A stretch of DNA of 64,000 nt from Prevotella pectinovora (GTDB lineage Bacteria; Bacteroidota; Bacteroidia; Bacteroidales; Bacteroidaceae): positions 1 to 64,000 of the forward strand of contig NZ_JXQI01000011.1 of assembly GCF_000834015.1 (NCBI RefSeq). Reading direction: 5' to 3'. The notes under the pieces are model-generated. The model was not told where the DNA came from. It did no database searches and saw only the letters and a program-made list of their open reading frames with translations. Shown piece after piece: positions 1 through 7,474 of this stretch (position 1 is the stretch's first letter; each line of letters opens with the position of its first letter). Position numbers and translations under genes: made by a program.

Positions 1-70
1 ATATCTTTATAATGACCTTTCCCGAAGGAAAGTTCGTTTTGTCTCTGTTCAGAATGCCTCCGAAAATCAT
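1..70 (-). CDS. possible 5' end of a gene running off the left edge
   Basis: An ATG at 70-68 on the minus strand opens a frame that stays open for 23 codons to the window edge (begins MIFGGILNRDK). It overlaps the TGA of an upstream open frame as ATGA and lies about 200 nt downstream of a good -7 element at 284-277. The product is not recognisable from so few residues. An alternative is that the real start lies outside the window and this is leader sequence. Confidence 0.25.
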   Translation of the reverse strand, partial: MIFGGILNRDKTNFPSGKVIIKI

Positions 71-276
71 CCGGTATCACCTTCAGAAATTGATAGGTTT
101 CGTTCTACCCAGAACTCCTTTATCCATGCCCCTATATAATATAAGGTGGAAAAGAAGCCTGCTTCTTGTACTACTACTTCTCTGTTTATTGTAATCTTTT
201 CAAAGAACTCTTTCTTTTGTCGCTCTTTCTGACTTAATAACTGTTTTGTAACAGCGTTCGTTCTCAAAAGCGGATG

Positions 277-284
277 CAAAGGTA
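277..284 (-). promoter_or_regulatory. Bacteroidetes -7 promoter element, leftward
   Basis: The minus strand reads TACCTTTG, matching TAnnTTTG, with TTTG-type -33 candidates about 20-25 bp upstream. It would drive a leftward transcript leaving the window. The leader contains a short inverted repeat CTGTT/AACAG at about 241-254. Confidence 0.45.
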
Positions 285-428
285 TGGGTTTTTCTCATAC
301 CATCCAAATGTTTTCAAAAGAAAATGAGAAAAAAGTGACGGTTTTCCTTTTATTTGACAGAAAACAAAGAAAAACGTGGTTATTCACCTTATATAATTAA
401 TGCGCACGCATGAGGGGCAATTTCAGAA

Positions 429-464
429 AAACGCCTGACGGTATATTGAAACCGTCAGGCGTTT
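429..464 (-). terminator. intrinsic terminator of aspA
   Basis: A 13-bp perfect stem (429-441 with 452-464) with a 10-nt loop. On the minus strand it is followed by a T-rich run. It lies about 37 bp past the aspA stop codon. Confidence 0.85.
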
Positions 465-500
465 GTCAATTAAATATTTCCGTATGGATGTTATGGGATA

Positions 501-1919
501 TTATTTCAATGTGAAGTTGTGAGACTGGAGCATCTCCTTTGGATCGAGTGCTTTGTCGAGCTCTTCCTTGCTCATGAGTCCCTGCTCGATAACGATGTCG
601 TATACTGAGCGACCTGTCTCGAATGCCTCTTTGGCAACCTTTGAGCTCTTCTTGTAGCCGATGATTGGGTTGAGGGCAGTAACGATACCGATACTGTTCT
701 TCACCATCTCCTGGCAGCGCTCCTTGTTTACTGTGATGCCGAGCACGCACTCCTCTGTGAGAGTCTCGATAACGTTCTTCAGCCATGTGAGGCTCTCGAA
801 GAGGCTTTCAGTGATGATTGGCTCCATAACGTTGAGCTCGAGCTGGCCAGCTTCTGCAGCGAAGCATACAGTAGCGTCGTTACCGATAACCTTGAAGCAA
901 ACCTGGTTTGTCACCTCTGGAATAACAGGGTTCACCTTACCTGGCATGATTGATGATCCAGGAGCCTTAGGAGGCAGGTTGATTTCATTGAGTCCGCAAC
1001 GAGGACCAGAAGCCATGAGTCTCAGGTCGTTGCATATCTTAGAGAGCTTGACAGCCAGACGCTTCAGAGCTGAAGAGTAGCTTACGTAAGCACCTGTGTC
1101 TGGTGTAGCCTCAACGAGGTCGGTGGCAGAAACGAAGTTCTCGCCGGTGAGCTTGCTCAGGTTAGCAGCGCAGAGTTTTGCGAATCCCGGAACGGCGTTC
1201 AAGCCAGTACCGATTGCAGTACCACCCATATTGATTTCGTGGAGCAGCTTCACGTTGCGCTCGAGGTTGAGGATTTCCTCTTCGAGGTTGTTGGCGTATG
1301 CCTTGAACTCCTGTCCGATAGTCATAGGCACGGCGTCCTGCAACTGTGTACGTCCCATCTTGATTGCGTCGTTATACTCCTCTCCCTTGTAGCGGAAAGC
1401 ACTGATAAGACCGGTCAGAGCACGTACCAGATGGATGTTCATGCGGATGAGCGCCAGGCGGATAGATGTAGGGTAAGCGTCGTTTGTGCTCTGTCCACAG
1501 TTCACGTGGTCGTTAGGAGAGCAATACTGGTATTCGCCCTTGTTGTGTCCGAGGATTTCGAGCGCGCGGTTAGCGATCACCTCGTTGGCGTTCATGTTTA
1601 CAGATGTTCCTGCACCTCCCTGCACCATGTCGATAGGGAAGTTTTCATGCCACTGTCCGTCGATAATCTCGCGGCAAGCCTGTGCCATAGCTCCGGAAAT
1701 CTCGTCGTTGATAACTCCGAGAGAGTGGTTTGTCTGTGCGGCAGCGAGTTTCACGTATGCTGCAGCGATAATGAAATCAGGATAGTCACGCATTGTCTTG
1801 CGTGAGATATGATAGTTGTTGATACCACGCTGTGTCTGTACGCCATAGAGGGCATCAGCTGGAACGTTCAGTTCACCAAGGAGGTCAGACTCTACTCTGA
1901 ATTTTGTCTTGTCTGTCAT
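501..1919 (-). CDS. aspA: aspartate ammonia-lyase
   Basis: 472 residues, the usual length for aspartase. It reversibly deaminates L-aspartate to fumarate and ammonia in the cytoplasm, and in anaerobic Bacteroidales feeds fumarate to the succinate pathway. The fumarase/aspartase superfamily signature GSSIMPGKVNP is at residues 321-331 (catalytic serine loop); substrate-binding blocks include QGGAGTSVNMN (about 100-110) and HVNCGQSTND (about 138-147). The close relative fumarase C is the main alternative, but the N-terminal RGINNYHIS segment and overall match favour aspartase. Monocistronic: its own -7 element lies at 1998-1991 and a strong terminator follows. Confidence 0.93.
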   Translation of the reverse strand: MTDKTKFRVESDLLGELNVPADALYGVQTQRGINNYHISRKTMRDYPDFIIAAAYVKLAAAQTNHSLGVINDEISGAMAQACREIIDGQWHENFPIDMVQGGAGTSVNMNANEVIANRALEILGHNKGEYQYCSPNDHVNCGQSTNDAYPTSIRLALIRMNIHLVRALTGLISAFRYKGEEYNDAIKMGRTQLQDAVPMTIGQEFKAYANNLEEEILNLERNVKLLHEINMGGTAIGTGLNAVPGFAKLCAANLSKLTGENFVSATDLVEATPDTGAYVSYSSALKRLAVKLSKICNDLRLMASGPRCGLNEINLPPKAPGSSIMPGKVNPVIPEVTNQVCFKVIGNDATVCFAAEAGQLELNVMEPIITESLFESLTWLKNVIETLTEECVLGITVNKERCQEMVKNSIGIVTALNPIIGYKKSSKVAKEAFETGRSVYDIVIEQGLMSKEELDKALDPKEMLQSHNFTLK

Positions 1920-1990
1920 AATATTATATCATTAATAGTTTAAATTCGGTTTTTCAAGGTTGGAATATCATTGTGTTTTCATTTCCGCTG

Positions 1991-1998
1991 CAAAGGTA
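1991..1998 (-). promoter_or_regulatory. aspA -7 promoter element
   Basis: Minus strand TACCTTTG followed by C, about 72 bp upstream of the aspA start codon. It matches the TAnnTTTG consensus. Confidence 0.65.
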
Positions 1999-2137
1999 CG
2001 TCCTTTTCCGCAGGTTCGGTTTATAAAAAACGAACGATAATTTGTAAAATAGCAAACAGGTTGTAAAAAGCGACACCGTTTCCCAGATGTGGAAATAAGG
2101 AAAGAGATGTTAATAATCAATGTTTTTTCACCCATTG

Positions 2138-2170
2138 TTGCCGTATAACGGATAAAAATGCGTATGTTTG
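2138..2170 (+). promoter_or_regulatory. promoter of the Bax-inhibitor-like gene
   Basis: TTG at 2138-2140 and TATGTTTG at 2163-2170, spaced 22 bp. The expected start of transcription near 2177 rules out an in-frame upstream start at 2168 and decides for the ATG at 2198. Confidence 0.65.
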
Positions 2171-2197
2171 CATCTCGAATATTTTAACATAACGATT

Positions 2198-2914
2198 ATG
2201 AACGAAGACAAACTTTACAGAATGATAGAGGAGAAGGAAGGCATGGTAGCATTGGCTTTCCCTGCTCTTATGAGAAAAGTGTACGTATGGATGGCTCTTG
2301 CCCTCGTGATAACGGGCATCACGGCATTCGGCATCGCCAACAATCCCGGCCTGGCATACACGATAGTGACCAACCGCCTGCTGTTCTGGGGACTCGTCAT
2401 CGCCGAGTTCGGTCTGGTGGTCGCCATCAGCGGAGCCATAAACCGCCTGTCGATAACCACCGCCACGCTGCTGTTTATCCTGTATTCGGTGATAAACGGC
2501 GCCACTCTGTCGGTGATATTCCTGGCATACACGCTGACATCGATAGCCAACGTGTTTTTCATCACCGCCGGCACATTCGGTGTGATGGCGTTCCTGGGCT
2601 ACACCACTAAGAAAGACCTGACGTCGCTGGGCAGGATGATGTTCATCGGACTCATCGGCATCATCATCGCCACGATAGTAAACCTGTTCTTGGGCAGTTC
2701 GATGCTCAACATGATAGTGAGCTACGTGGGTGTAGTGATATTCGTGGGCCTCACGGCATACGACTCCCAGAAAATCAAGCACATGCTCTATGAGGCCGAC
2801 TCCATGAACGAGGGTGCACAGAAACTGGCATTGCTCGGTTCGCTGACTCTCTATCTCGACTTCATCAACCTCTTCCTCATGTTGTTGAGGATATTCGGAG
2901 GAAACAAGGACTAA
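2198..2914 (+). CDS. Bax inhibitor-1/YccA family membrane protein
   Basis: 238 residues with about seven hydrophobic segments: after a short charged N-terminus (MNEDKLYRMIEEKE) the helices run from roughly residue 20 to the C-terminus. The segment with TAYDSQKIKHM near residue 190 is typical of the YccA/UPF0005 (Bax inhibitor-1) family, whose members are implicated in calcium leak or regulation of membrane proteases; no catalytic function is known. The start at 2198 is chosen because the -7 element overlaps the upstream in-frame ATG. Monocistronic, with a hairpin downstream at 2964-2996. Confidence 0.88.
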   Translation: MNEDKLYRMIEEKEGMVALAFPALMRKVYVWMALALVITGITAFGIANNPGLAYTIVTNRLLFWGLVIAEFGLVVAISGAINRLSITTATLLFILYSVINGATLSVIFLAYTLTSIANVFFITAGTFGVMAFLGYTTKKDLTSLGRMMFIGLIGIIIATIVNLFLGSSMLNMIVSYVGVVIFVGLTAYDSQKIKHMLYEADSMNEGAQKLALLGSLTLYLDFINLFLMLLRIFGGNKD

Positions 2915-2963
2915 AGATACAGGGAAGTTCACATTATTGTATATAAAGAACAACAAACTCGGG

Positions 2964-2996
2964 AGGGAATGCCAGCACAAGGGTTGGCATTACCTT
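2964..2996 (+). terminator. likely terminator after the Bax-inhibitor-like gene
   Basis: Arms AATGCCA (2968-2974) and TGGCATT (2985-2991), extended by GAGGG/CCTTC with one bulge, followed by a moderately T-rich stretch. Confidence 0.5.
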
Positions 2997-3080
2997 CTTG
3001 ATTTCTTGGATATTCATATTCTCTACCCGTTGGCGGAATTAGATTAGTGCACACTTAATCCTAATGTCAGTTTGTATTAA

Positions 3081-3505
3081 ATTGGGCACGCTGCTTGCCC
3101 AACTGGGGCAACGTGCTTGCCCATCATGGGCAACGTGCTTGCCCCAGTTGGGCAGATTTGCTGTCAGACGTCTGCCCAATAAGCTAATGTTGTAACACCC
3201 ATATTCCTGTTTTCAGGATTCTGCCAACGCATACAATTCCTGTCGTCTGAATTCCTTTCATCTGATAATTCTTTTTATCTGACAATTCTCTTTTCATCAG
3301 CAAACCATCCAGACAATTGGCTGACAATTGCCTGACAGCCAACGGTCTGATTGCCAGTATATTACGACAAAAAACCAGACAATCTGACAGTTTTTCAGAA
3401 ATTCTCGTTTTTGCTAAGAATCAGCGATATGGGCAACTTTCGCACCCCAGACAATGCCCAAAGTTTCCATGAAAGTAAACGTTCGTAAAAGAGATGCAAA
3501 AAGCG
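3081..3505. repeat. GGGCA hairpin repeat, long form, copy A
   Basis: Begins with alternating TTGGGCA and TGCCCAA modules that fold into nested hairpins (TTGGGCA/TGCCCAA at about 3082-3102; CTGGGGCAA/TTGCCCCAG enclosing TTGCCCAT/ATGGGCAA). It continues through a variable middle rich in CTGACA/CAGACAAT words and ends in a conserved block (GCCCAAAGTTTCCATGAAAG, then ACGTTCG and GATGCAAA). The same sequence recurs inverted at 20108-20482; shorter relatives lie at 38984-39127 and 57926-58061. No gene is seen in the 2915-3674 gap. Confidence 0.8.
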
Positions 3506-3618
3506 GCATCAGAAGCAACACGGCTTTTCAGAACAAGTGTCATAATGATATTTATACAAGAAAAACACTCAAATATTTAGACTATATACACAACAATCAA
3601 TAATTCACGTATAAATAC

Positions 3619-3649
3619 TTGCATTTTTAAGTAAATATACATAAATTTG
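3619..3649 (+). promoter_or_regulatory. argR promoter
   Basis: TTG at 3619-3621 and TAAATTTG at 3642-3649, 20-bp spacing. AT-rich sequence around it could hold ArgR boxes (autoregulation is common), but no clear palindromic ARG box was identified. Confidence 0.65.
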
Positions 3650-3674
3650 CAACGTATCACCAAACTATACGATT

Positions 3675-4154
3675 ATGAGAGTAAAGAACAGCAGAATGGA
3701 AGTCTTGAAGATGTTAATCTCAAGCAAAGACCTGGGCAGTCAGGAGGAAGTGCTCAAGGCTCTCAAAAGCGAGGGCTACACCATCACGCAGGCCACTCTG
3801 AGCCGCGACCTCAAACAGCTGAAGGTGGCAAAGGCAGCGAGCATGAACGGCAAATACGTGTATGTCCTGCCCAACGAAACGATGTATAAGAGAGTGCCGA
3901 GCCAGCAGACGGCAAGAGAGATGATGCAGTCATCGGGATTCAGGTCGATAAACTTCTCGGGCAACATGGCTGTGATAAAGACCCGTCCCGGATATGCGAG
4001 CAGCATAGCATACAACATCGACAACAGCAACATACCCCACATCCTGGGCACGATAGCCGGCGACGACACGATATTCATCGTGAAGGGCGTGGGAGTGTCA
4101 AACGACGAAGTGATAGAGGGACTGCGCCACGTATTGCCGAATATTGAATATTAG
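3675..4154 (+). CDS. argR: arginine repressor ArgR
   Basis: 159 residues, normal family length. ArgR is a hexameric arginine-sensing DNA-binding regulator of arginine biosynthesis and catabolism. The N-terminal winged helix carries the recognition-helix motif TQATLSRDL (about residues 39-46); the C-terminal trimerisation/arginine-binding half carries GTIAGDDTIFIV (about 124-136). It starts a likely transcription unit with proC (33 bp apart). Bacteroidales genomes commonly place argR and proC in a larger arginine cluster with argG/C/D; none of those genes lies here. Confidence 0.93.
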   Translation: MRVKNSRMEVLKMLISSKDLGSQEEVLKALKSEGYTITQATLSRDLKQLKVAKAASMNGKYVYVLPNETMYKRVPSQQTAREMMQSSGFRSINFSGNMAVIKTRPGYASSIAYNIDNSNIPHILGTIAGDDTIFIVKGVGVSNDEVIEGLRHVLPNIEY

Positions 4155-4187
4155 TCACTAAATTAAAATCATACAACAGGAGGAATC

Positions 4188-4970
4188 ATGAAAATATCAA
4201 TAATAGGAGCCGGAGCGATGGGAGGAGCCATCGCCGAAGGACTGCTCAGATGCGACGACCTGAGAGCCGACGACATCACCGTGTGTGACCACAACCAGCC
4301 TGTGATGGACCACTTCGCGCAAAAGGGAACGAGCGTGACATCCGACAACCAGCTGGCGGCAGAAGGCAGCGACATCGTGATGGTGGTGGTGAAGCCATGG
4401 TGCGTGGAACAGACACTGAAAGGCATCAAGCCCGTTATCGACTACAAGAGCCAGCTGCTCGTGGTGGTGGCGGCAGGAATACCGTCTGAAAAGATAAACG
4501 AATGGATGGAGAAAGACGGGGAGAAACCGTCACTCTTCCTCGTAATGCCAAACATCGCCATCGCCGAAAAGGCATCCATGACATACATCTCTGCCTGCGG
4601 AGCATCGGCAAAGGAGAAACAGACGGTGACGGAACTCTTCGACAAACTGGGAGAGACGATAGTGCTGGAAGAGAGACTGTTCCCGGCGGCAACGGCAATG
4701 TCGTGCTCCATTGGATACGCCATGCGGTATGTTAGGGCAAACGTGGAGGGTGCCGTGGAAATCGGCTTCAAGGCGAAAGACGCACAGAAAATCGTGCTGC
4801 AGACGATAAAGGGAGCCGTGGAACTGCTGCAGGCATCCGGAGAACACCCCGAAGCCGCCATCGACAAGGTGACGACTCCCGGCGGACTGACCATCCGCGG
4901 ACTCAACGAGATGGAGCACGCCGGATTCTCAAGCGCCGTGATAAGAGGACTCAAAGCTGGAAAGATATAA
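4188..4970 (+). CDS. proC: pyrroline-5-carboxylate reductase
   Basis: 260 residues. Last step of proline synthesis: reduction of pyrroline-5-carboxylate with NAD(P)H. The Rossmann nucleotide-binding motif IGAGAMGGAIAEG is at residues 5-17, and the C-terminal family signature TTPGGLTIRGLNEME is near residues 225-240. The ATG follows a clear AGGAGG, unusual for this chromosome where most genes lack a good Shine-Dalgarno. Cotranscribed with argR and probably with the TlpA-like gene 33 bp downstream. Confidence 0.93.
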   Translation: MKISIIGAGAMGGAIAEGLLRCDDLRADDITVCDHNQPVMDHFAQKGTSVTSDNQLAAEGSDIVMVVVKPWCVEQTLKGIKPVIDYKSQLLVVVAAGIPSEKINEWMEKDGEKPSLFLVMPNIAIAEKASMTYISACGASAKEKQTVTELFDKLGETIVLEERLFPAATAMSCSIGYAMRYVRANVEGAVEIGFKAKDAQKIVLQTIKGAVELLQASGEHPEAAIDKVTTPGGLTIRGLNEMEHAGFSSAVIRGLKAGKI

Positions 4971-5003
4971 CTAAGTCATTAACCCAAATAAAAAACGGAT
5001 ATT

Positions 5004-5561
5004 ATGAAACTACAACTATCACTGACCACGGCTCTCATGCTGACTACCGCCGTGGCAATGGCAAACTGCGGAAACCAGAAAGTGCAGAACAACCAAGCCG
5101 CCACTACCGATGCCATACAGCAGGAGGCGAACGACACACTGGAAGACCAGCCGATGGCTCCCGACTTCGAACTGACCGACATCAACGGCAAACAGTTCAA
5201 GCTGTCGAGTCTGAGAGGCAAGATCGTGGTGATCGACTTCTGGGGCAGCTGGTGCGGATGGTGTGTGAAGGGCATGCCGGAGATGAAGAAATACTACGAG
5301 AAATACAAGGGCAAGATGGAAATCGTCGGCGTTGACTGCGGCGACACCAAGGAACAGTGGAAAGCTGCCGTCAGCAATCTCGCACTGCCCTGGATTCACG
5401 TATATAACCCCAAAGGTGCCGGAGACATCACACAGGAATACGGAATACAGGGATTCCCCACGAAATTCATCGTAGGCAAAGACGGAAAACTGATAACATT
5501 CGTCATCGGCGAAGACCCTGCCTTCTACACCACGCTCGACGAAGTGATGGAAAAGGAATAG
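5004..5561 (+). CDS. TlpA-family thioredoxin-like exported protein
   Basis: 185 residues: N-terminal signal sequence ending near AVAMANC (Cys21 could be lipidated, although Asn at -1 is not a canonical lipobox), then a linker and a TlpA/AhpC-TSA thioredoxin fold. The active site WCGWC (Cys84, Cys87) is intact and a cis-Pro region (GFPTKF) is present. Such proteins act as periplasmic or membrane-anchored thiol-disulfide reductases; the partner is unknown. A second TlpA-like gene lies at 45849-46388. Confidence 0.85.
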   Translation: MKLQLSLTTALMLTTAVAMANCGNQKVQNNQAATTDAIQQEANDTLEDQPMAPDFELTDINGKQFKLSSLRGKIVVIDFWGSWCGWCVKGMPEMKKYYEKYKGKMEIVGVDCGDTKEQWKAAVSNLALPWIHVYNPKGAGDITQEYGIQGFPTKFIVGKDGKLITFVIGEDPAFYTTLDEVMEKE

Positions 5562-5573
5562 ATCTCACCGTAG

Positions 5574-5663
5574 GACTTCGGCGTGACGTTGGGCGTGAAT
5601 GCTGCCACCCAAGACCGTAAGAAAGACGGAATGATGTATTCCATCAGCGGAATGAAACTGTGA
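5574..5663 (+). pseudogene. C-terminal remnant of a secreted protein
   Basis: Immediately after the TlpA stop, a 29-codon open frame preceded by TAG reads DFGVTLGVNAATQDRKKDG and ends YSISGMKL then TGA. The ending resembles the C-terminal tails of Prevotella surface proteins (compare WYTLQGVRV in the 930-residue protein at 20680-23472). No start codon or upstream domain is left. The same 3' flanking sequence follows the intact surface gene at 20.6 kb, supporting descent from a deleted or recombined surface gene. Confidence 0.5.
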
Positions 5664-5666
5664 AAG

Positions 5667-5704
5667 GCGGTTGCTCTGTGAATGATGTTCATGGGGCAAC
5701 CGCC
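5667..5704 (+). terminator. terminator hairpin shared with the 20.6-kb surface gene
   Basis: Stem GGCGGTTGC (5667-5675) with GCAACCGCC (5696-5704), followed by TGTTTT. Roughly 80 bp of sequence around it (to about 5745) recur inverted at 20550-20640, downstream of the 930-residue protein. A further 8-bp hairpin, AACTGCCG/CGGCAGTT, follows at 5746-5769. Confidence 0.75.
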
Positions 5705-5798
5705 TGTTTTCTTTGGCAACTTAGAAAAGAACAGAATCGCTTCTAAACTGCCGCAATAAAACGGCAGTTCCTTCGTTATACGACAAAAAGCAAGATCA

Positions 5799-6080
5799 AT
5801 GAAAAAAGTGAAGAAATTTTATTCCTATATCCATGTATCCCTTTGTGCTGTATCAGTACTTTCAATGTCGTCATGCAGTGTTGTCAAGGAGACTGCCTTT
5901 GATGCCATAGCAGACACAATCACCGACCCCAAGACCAGGACCCATGTCTTTACGAGAGAGTATGACACAGAACCTTATCAAATCAATATGGGAGAAATTG
6001 TAAAGTCAAGGAAAGCACAGAAAAAGCAAAAGGAAAAGGAGCTTTTAGAGAATTACGATAAAATCCAAATCAGTAATTAA
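5799..6080 (+). CDS. small putative lipoprotein of unknown function
   Basis: 93 residues. Basic N-terminus, hydrophobic stretch and lipobox SMSSC (Cys about residue 27), then a charged, Lys/Glu-rich C-terminal half (KSRKAQKKQKEKELLENYD) likely to be helical. No family was recognised. No clear -7 element was found directly upstream, so expression is uncertain; it sits between repeat remnants. Confidence 0.55.
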   Translation: MKKVKKFYSYIHVSLCAVSVLSMSSCSVVKETAFDAIADTITDPKTRTHVFTREYDTEPYQINMGEIVKSRKAQKKQKEKELLENYDKIQISN

Positions 6081-6148
6081 TATATTCTTTCAGAGCCCTG
6101 AATGGAGATTTCATGTTCCTGCCAGAAAGTATAGCAGCACTATCAACA

Positions 6149-6220
6149 CTCAATAAAAGCCAGACGAAATCCACTCTTCTGAAAATCAGAATCCAAGCAA
6201 GCCCTGATGACCGATTCGGG
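6149..6220 (-). repeat. truncated, inverted end of the MITE-like element
   Basis: The reverse complement starts CCCGAATCGGTCATCAGGGC and continues through GCTTGCTTGG, an AATC-type spacer, AGAAGAGTGGATTT and GGCTTTTATTGAG, matching the left about 70 bp of the 184-bp elements at 19855-20038 and 39309-39491. The rest of the element is absent. A 73-codon open frame running through it is therefore not considered a gene. Confidence 0.7.
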
Positions 6221-6346
6221 ATAATATATATAGGTGATATATATCAAGAAACCGTTTTTTTTGCAAAACGGGGCTTACAAAATTGGAAGAACGGCGATAT
6301 TTATAAAAAACTCAACAAAACGGCACCACATTAGAAATAAAATGAC

Positions 6347-6354
6347 TACTTTTG
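6347..6354 (+). promoter_or_regulatory. pta -7 promoter element
   Basis: TACTTTTG, about 77 bp upstream of the pta start codon. Likely drives pta-ackA. Confidence 0.65.
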
Positions 6355-6430
6355 CATAACATCTACGATGAACATACATTGAACACCGTACCTGCCTGAC
6401 AAGACAAACTTATTTAAACACACTATAATC

Positions 6431-7441
6431 ATGGATTTAGTACAATCAATCATCGAGCGCGCTAAAAGCAACAAGCAGCGCATCGTGCTCCCTGAAGCAA
6501 CAGAGGAGCGTACACTTAGAGCAGCCGACAAAGTGTTGGCAGAGGGCGTGGCAAACATCATCCTCATCGGCAACCCTGCCGAGATCAACTCTCTGGCTGA
6601 GAAATGGGGCTTGAAGAACATCGACAAGGCTACCATCATCGACCCGGAGAACAACCCAAAGAGCGAGGAGTATGCCACTCTGCTGGCTGAGCTCCGCAAG
6701 AAGAAGGGCATGACAATCGAGCAGGCCCGTGAGCTCGTGAAAGACCCACTCTATCTGGGCTGCATGATCATCAAGACCGGTGATGCCGATGGACAGATCT
6801 CCGGTGCGCTGAGCACCACAGGCGAGACACTGCGCCCAGCATTGCAGATTATCAAGTGTGCTCCTGGCATCACATGCGTGAGCGGTGCGATGCTTCTCAT
6901 CACCAAGGAGCCACAGTATGGCGAGAACGGTGTGCTCGTTGTAGGCGACGTTGCCGTTACCCCAATGCCAGACGCACAACAGTTGGCACAGATCGCAGTG
7001 TGCACAGCCCAGACAGCAAAGTCTGTTGCTGGTTTCGCTGAGCCACGCGTGGCAATGCTGAGCTTCTCTACAAAGGGCAGCGCGAAGCATGAGGTTGTAG
7101 ACAAGGTGGTAGAGGCTACCAAGCTTGCCAAGGAGATGGATCCGGAACTGAAGATCGATGGTGAGCTCCAGGCTGACGCCGCTCTCGTTCCATCAGTAGG
7201 CGAGAAGAAGGCTCCAGACAGCGAAATCGCTGGTAAGGCAAACGTGCTTGTATATCCATGCCTCGAGGTGGGCAACATCTCTTACAAGATGGTGCAGCGT
7301 CTTGGTGGCGCCGAGGCTATCGGCCCAGTGCTCCAGGGTATCGCACGCCCAGTGAACGACCTGAGCCGCGGCTGCTCGGTAGACGACATCTACAAGCTGG
7401 TGGCTATCACCGCTTGTCAGGCTATGGACGCTAAGAATTAA
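6431..7441 (+). CDS. pta: phosphate acetyltransferase
   Basis: 336 residues, the short single-domain Pta (no N-terminal DRTGG/P-loop extension). It interconverts acetyl-CoA plus phosphate and acetyl phosphate plus CoA in the cytoplasm. The sequence runs through the PTA/PTB fold with RIVLPEATEERTLRAA at the N-terminus and a conserved C-terminal block near VGNISYKMVQRLGGAEAIGP. It precedes ackA by 33 bp, the standard acetate pathway pair that yields ATP by substrate-level phosphorylation. Confidence 0.95.
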   Translation: MDLVQSIIERAKSNKQRIVLPEATEERTLRAADKVLAEGVANIILIGNPAEINSLAEKWGLKNIDKATIIDPENNPKSEEYATLLAELRKKKGMTIEQARELVKDPLYLGCMIIKTGDADGQISGALSTTGETLRPALQIIKCAPGITCVSGAMLLITKEPQYGENGVLVVGDVAVTPMPDAQQLAQIAVCTAQTAKSVAGFAEPRVAMLSFSTKGSAKHEVVDKVVEATKLAKEMDPELKIDGELQADAALVPSVGEKKAPDSEIAGKANVLVYPCLEVGNISYKMVQRLGGAEAIGPVLQGIARPVNDLSRGCSVDDIYKLVAITACQAMDAKN

Positions 7442-7474
7442 TCAAAAGTCTCACTAAAAAACAAATATATCAAA

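Noticed and set aside
3081..3180. CRISPR-like array of GGGCA words
   Set aside because: The words alternate with their complements to form hairpins and have no regular spacers or cas genes nearby.
6113..6334. 73-codon frame upstream of pta
   Set aside because: It overlaps the truncated MITE-like end and lacks any recognisable domain.
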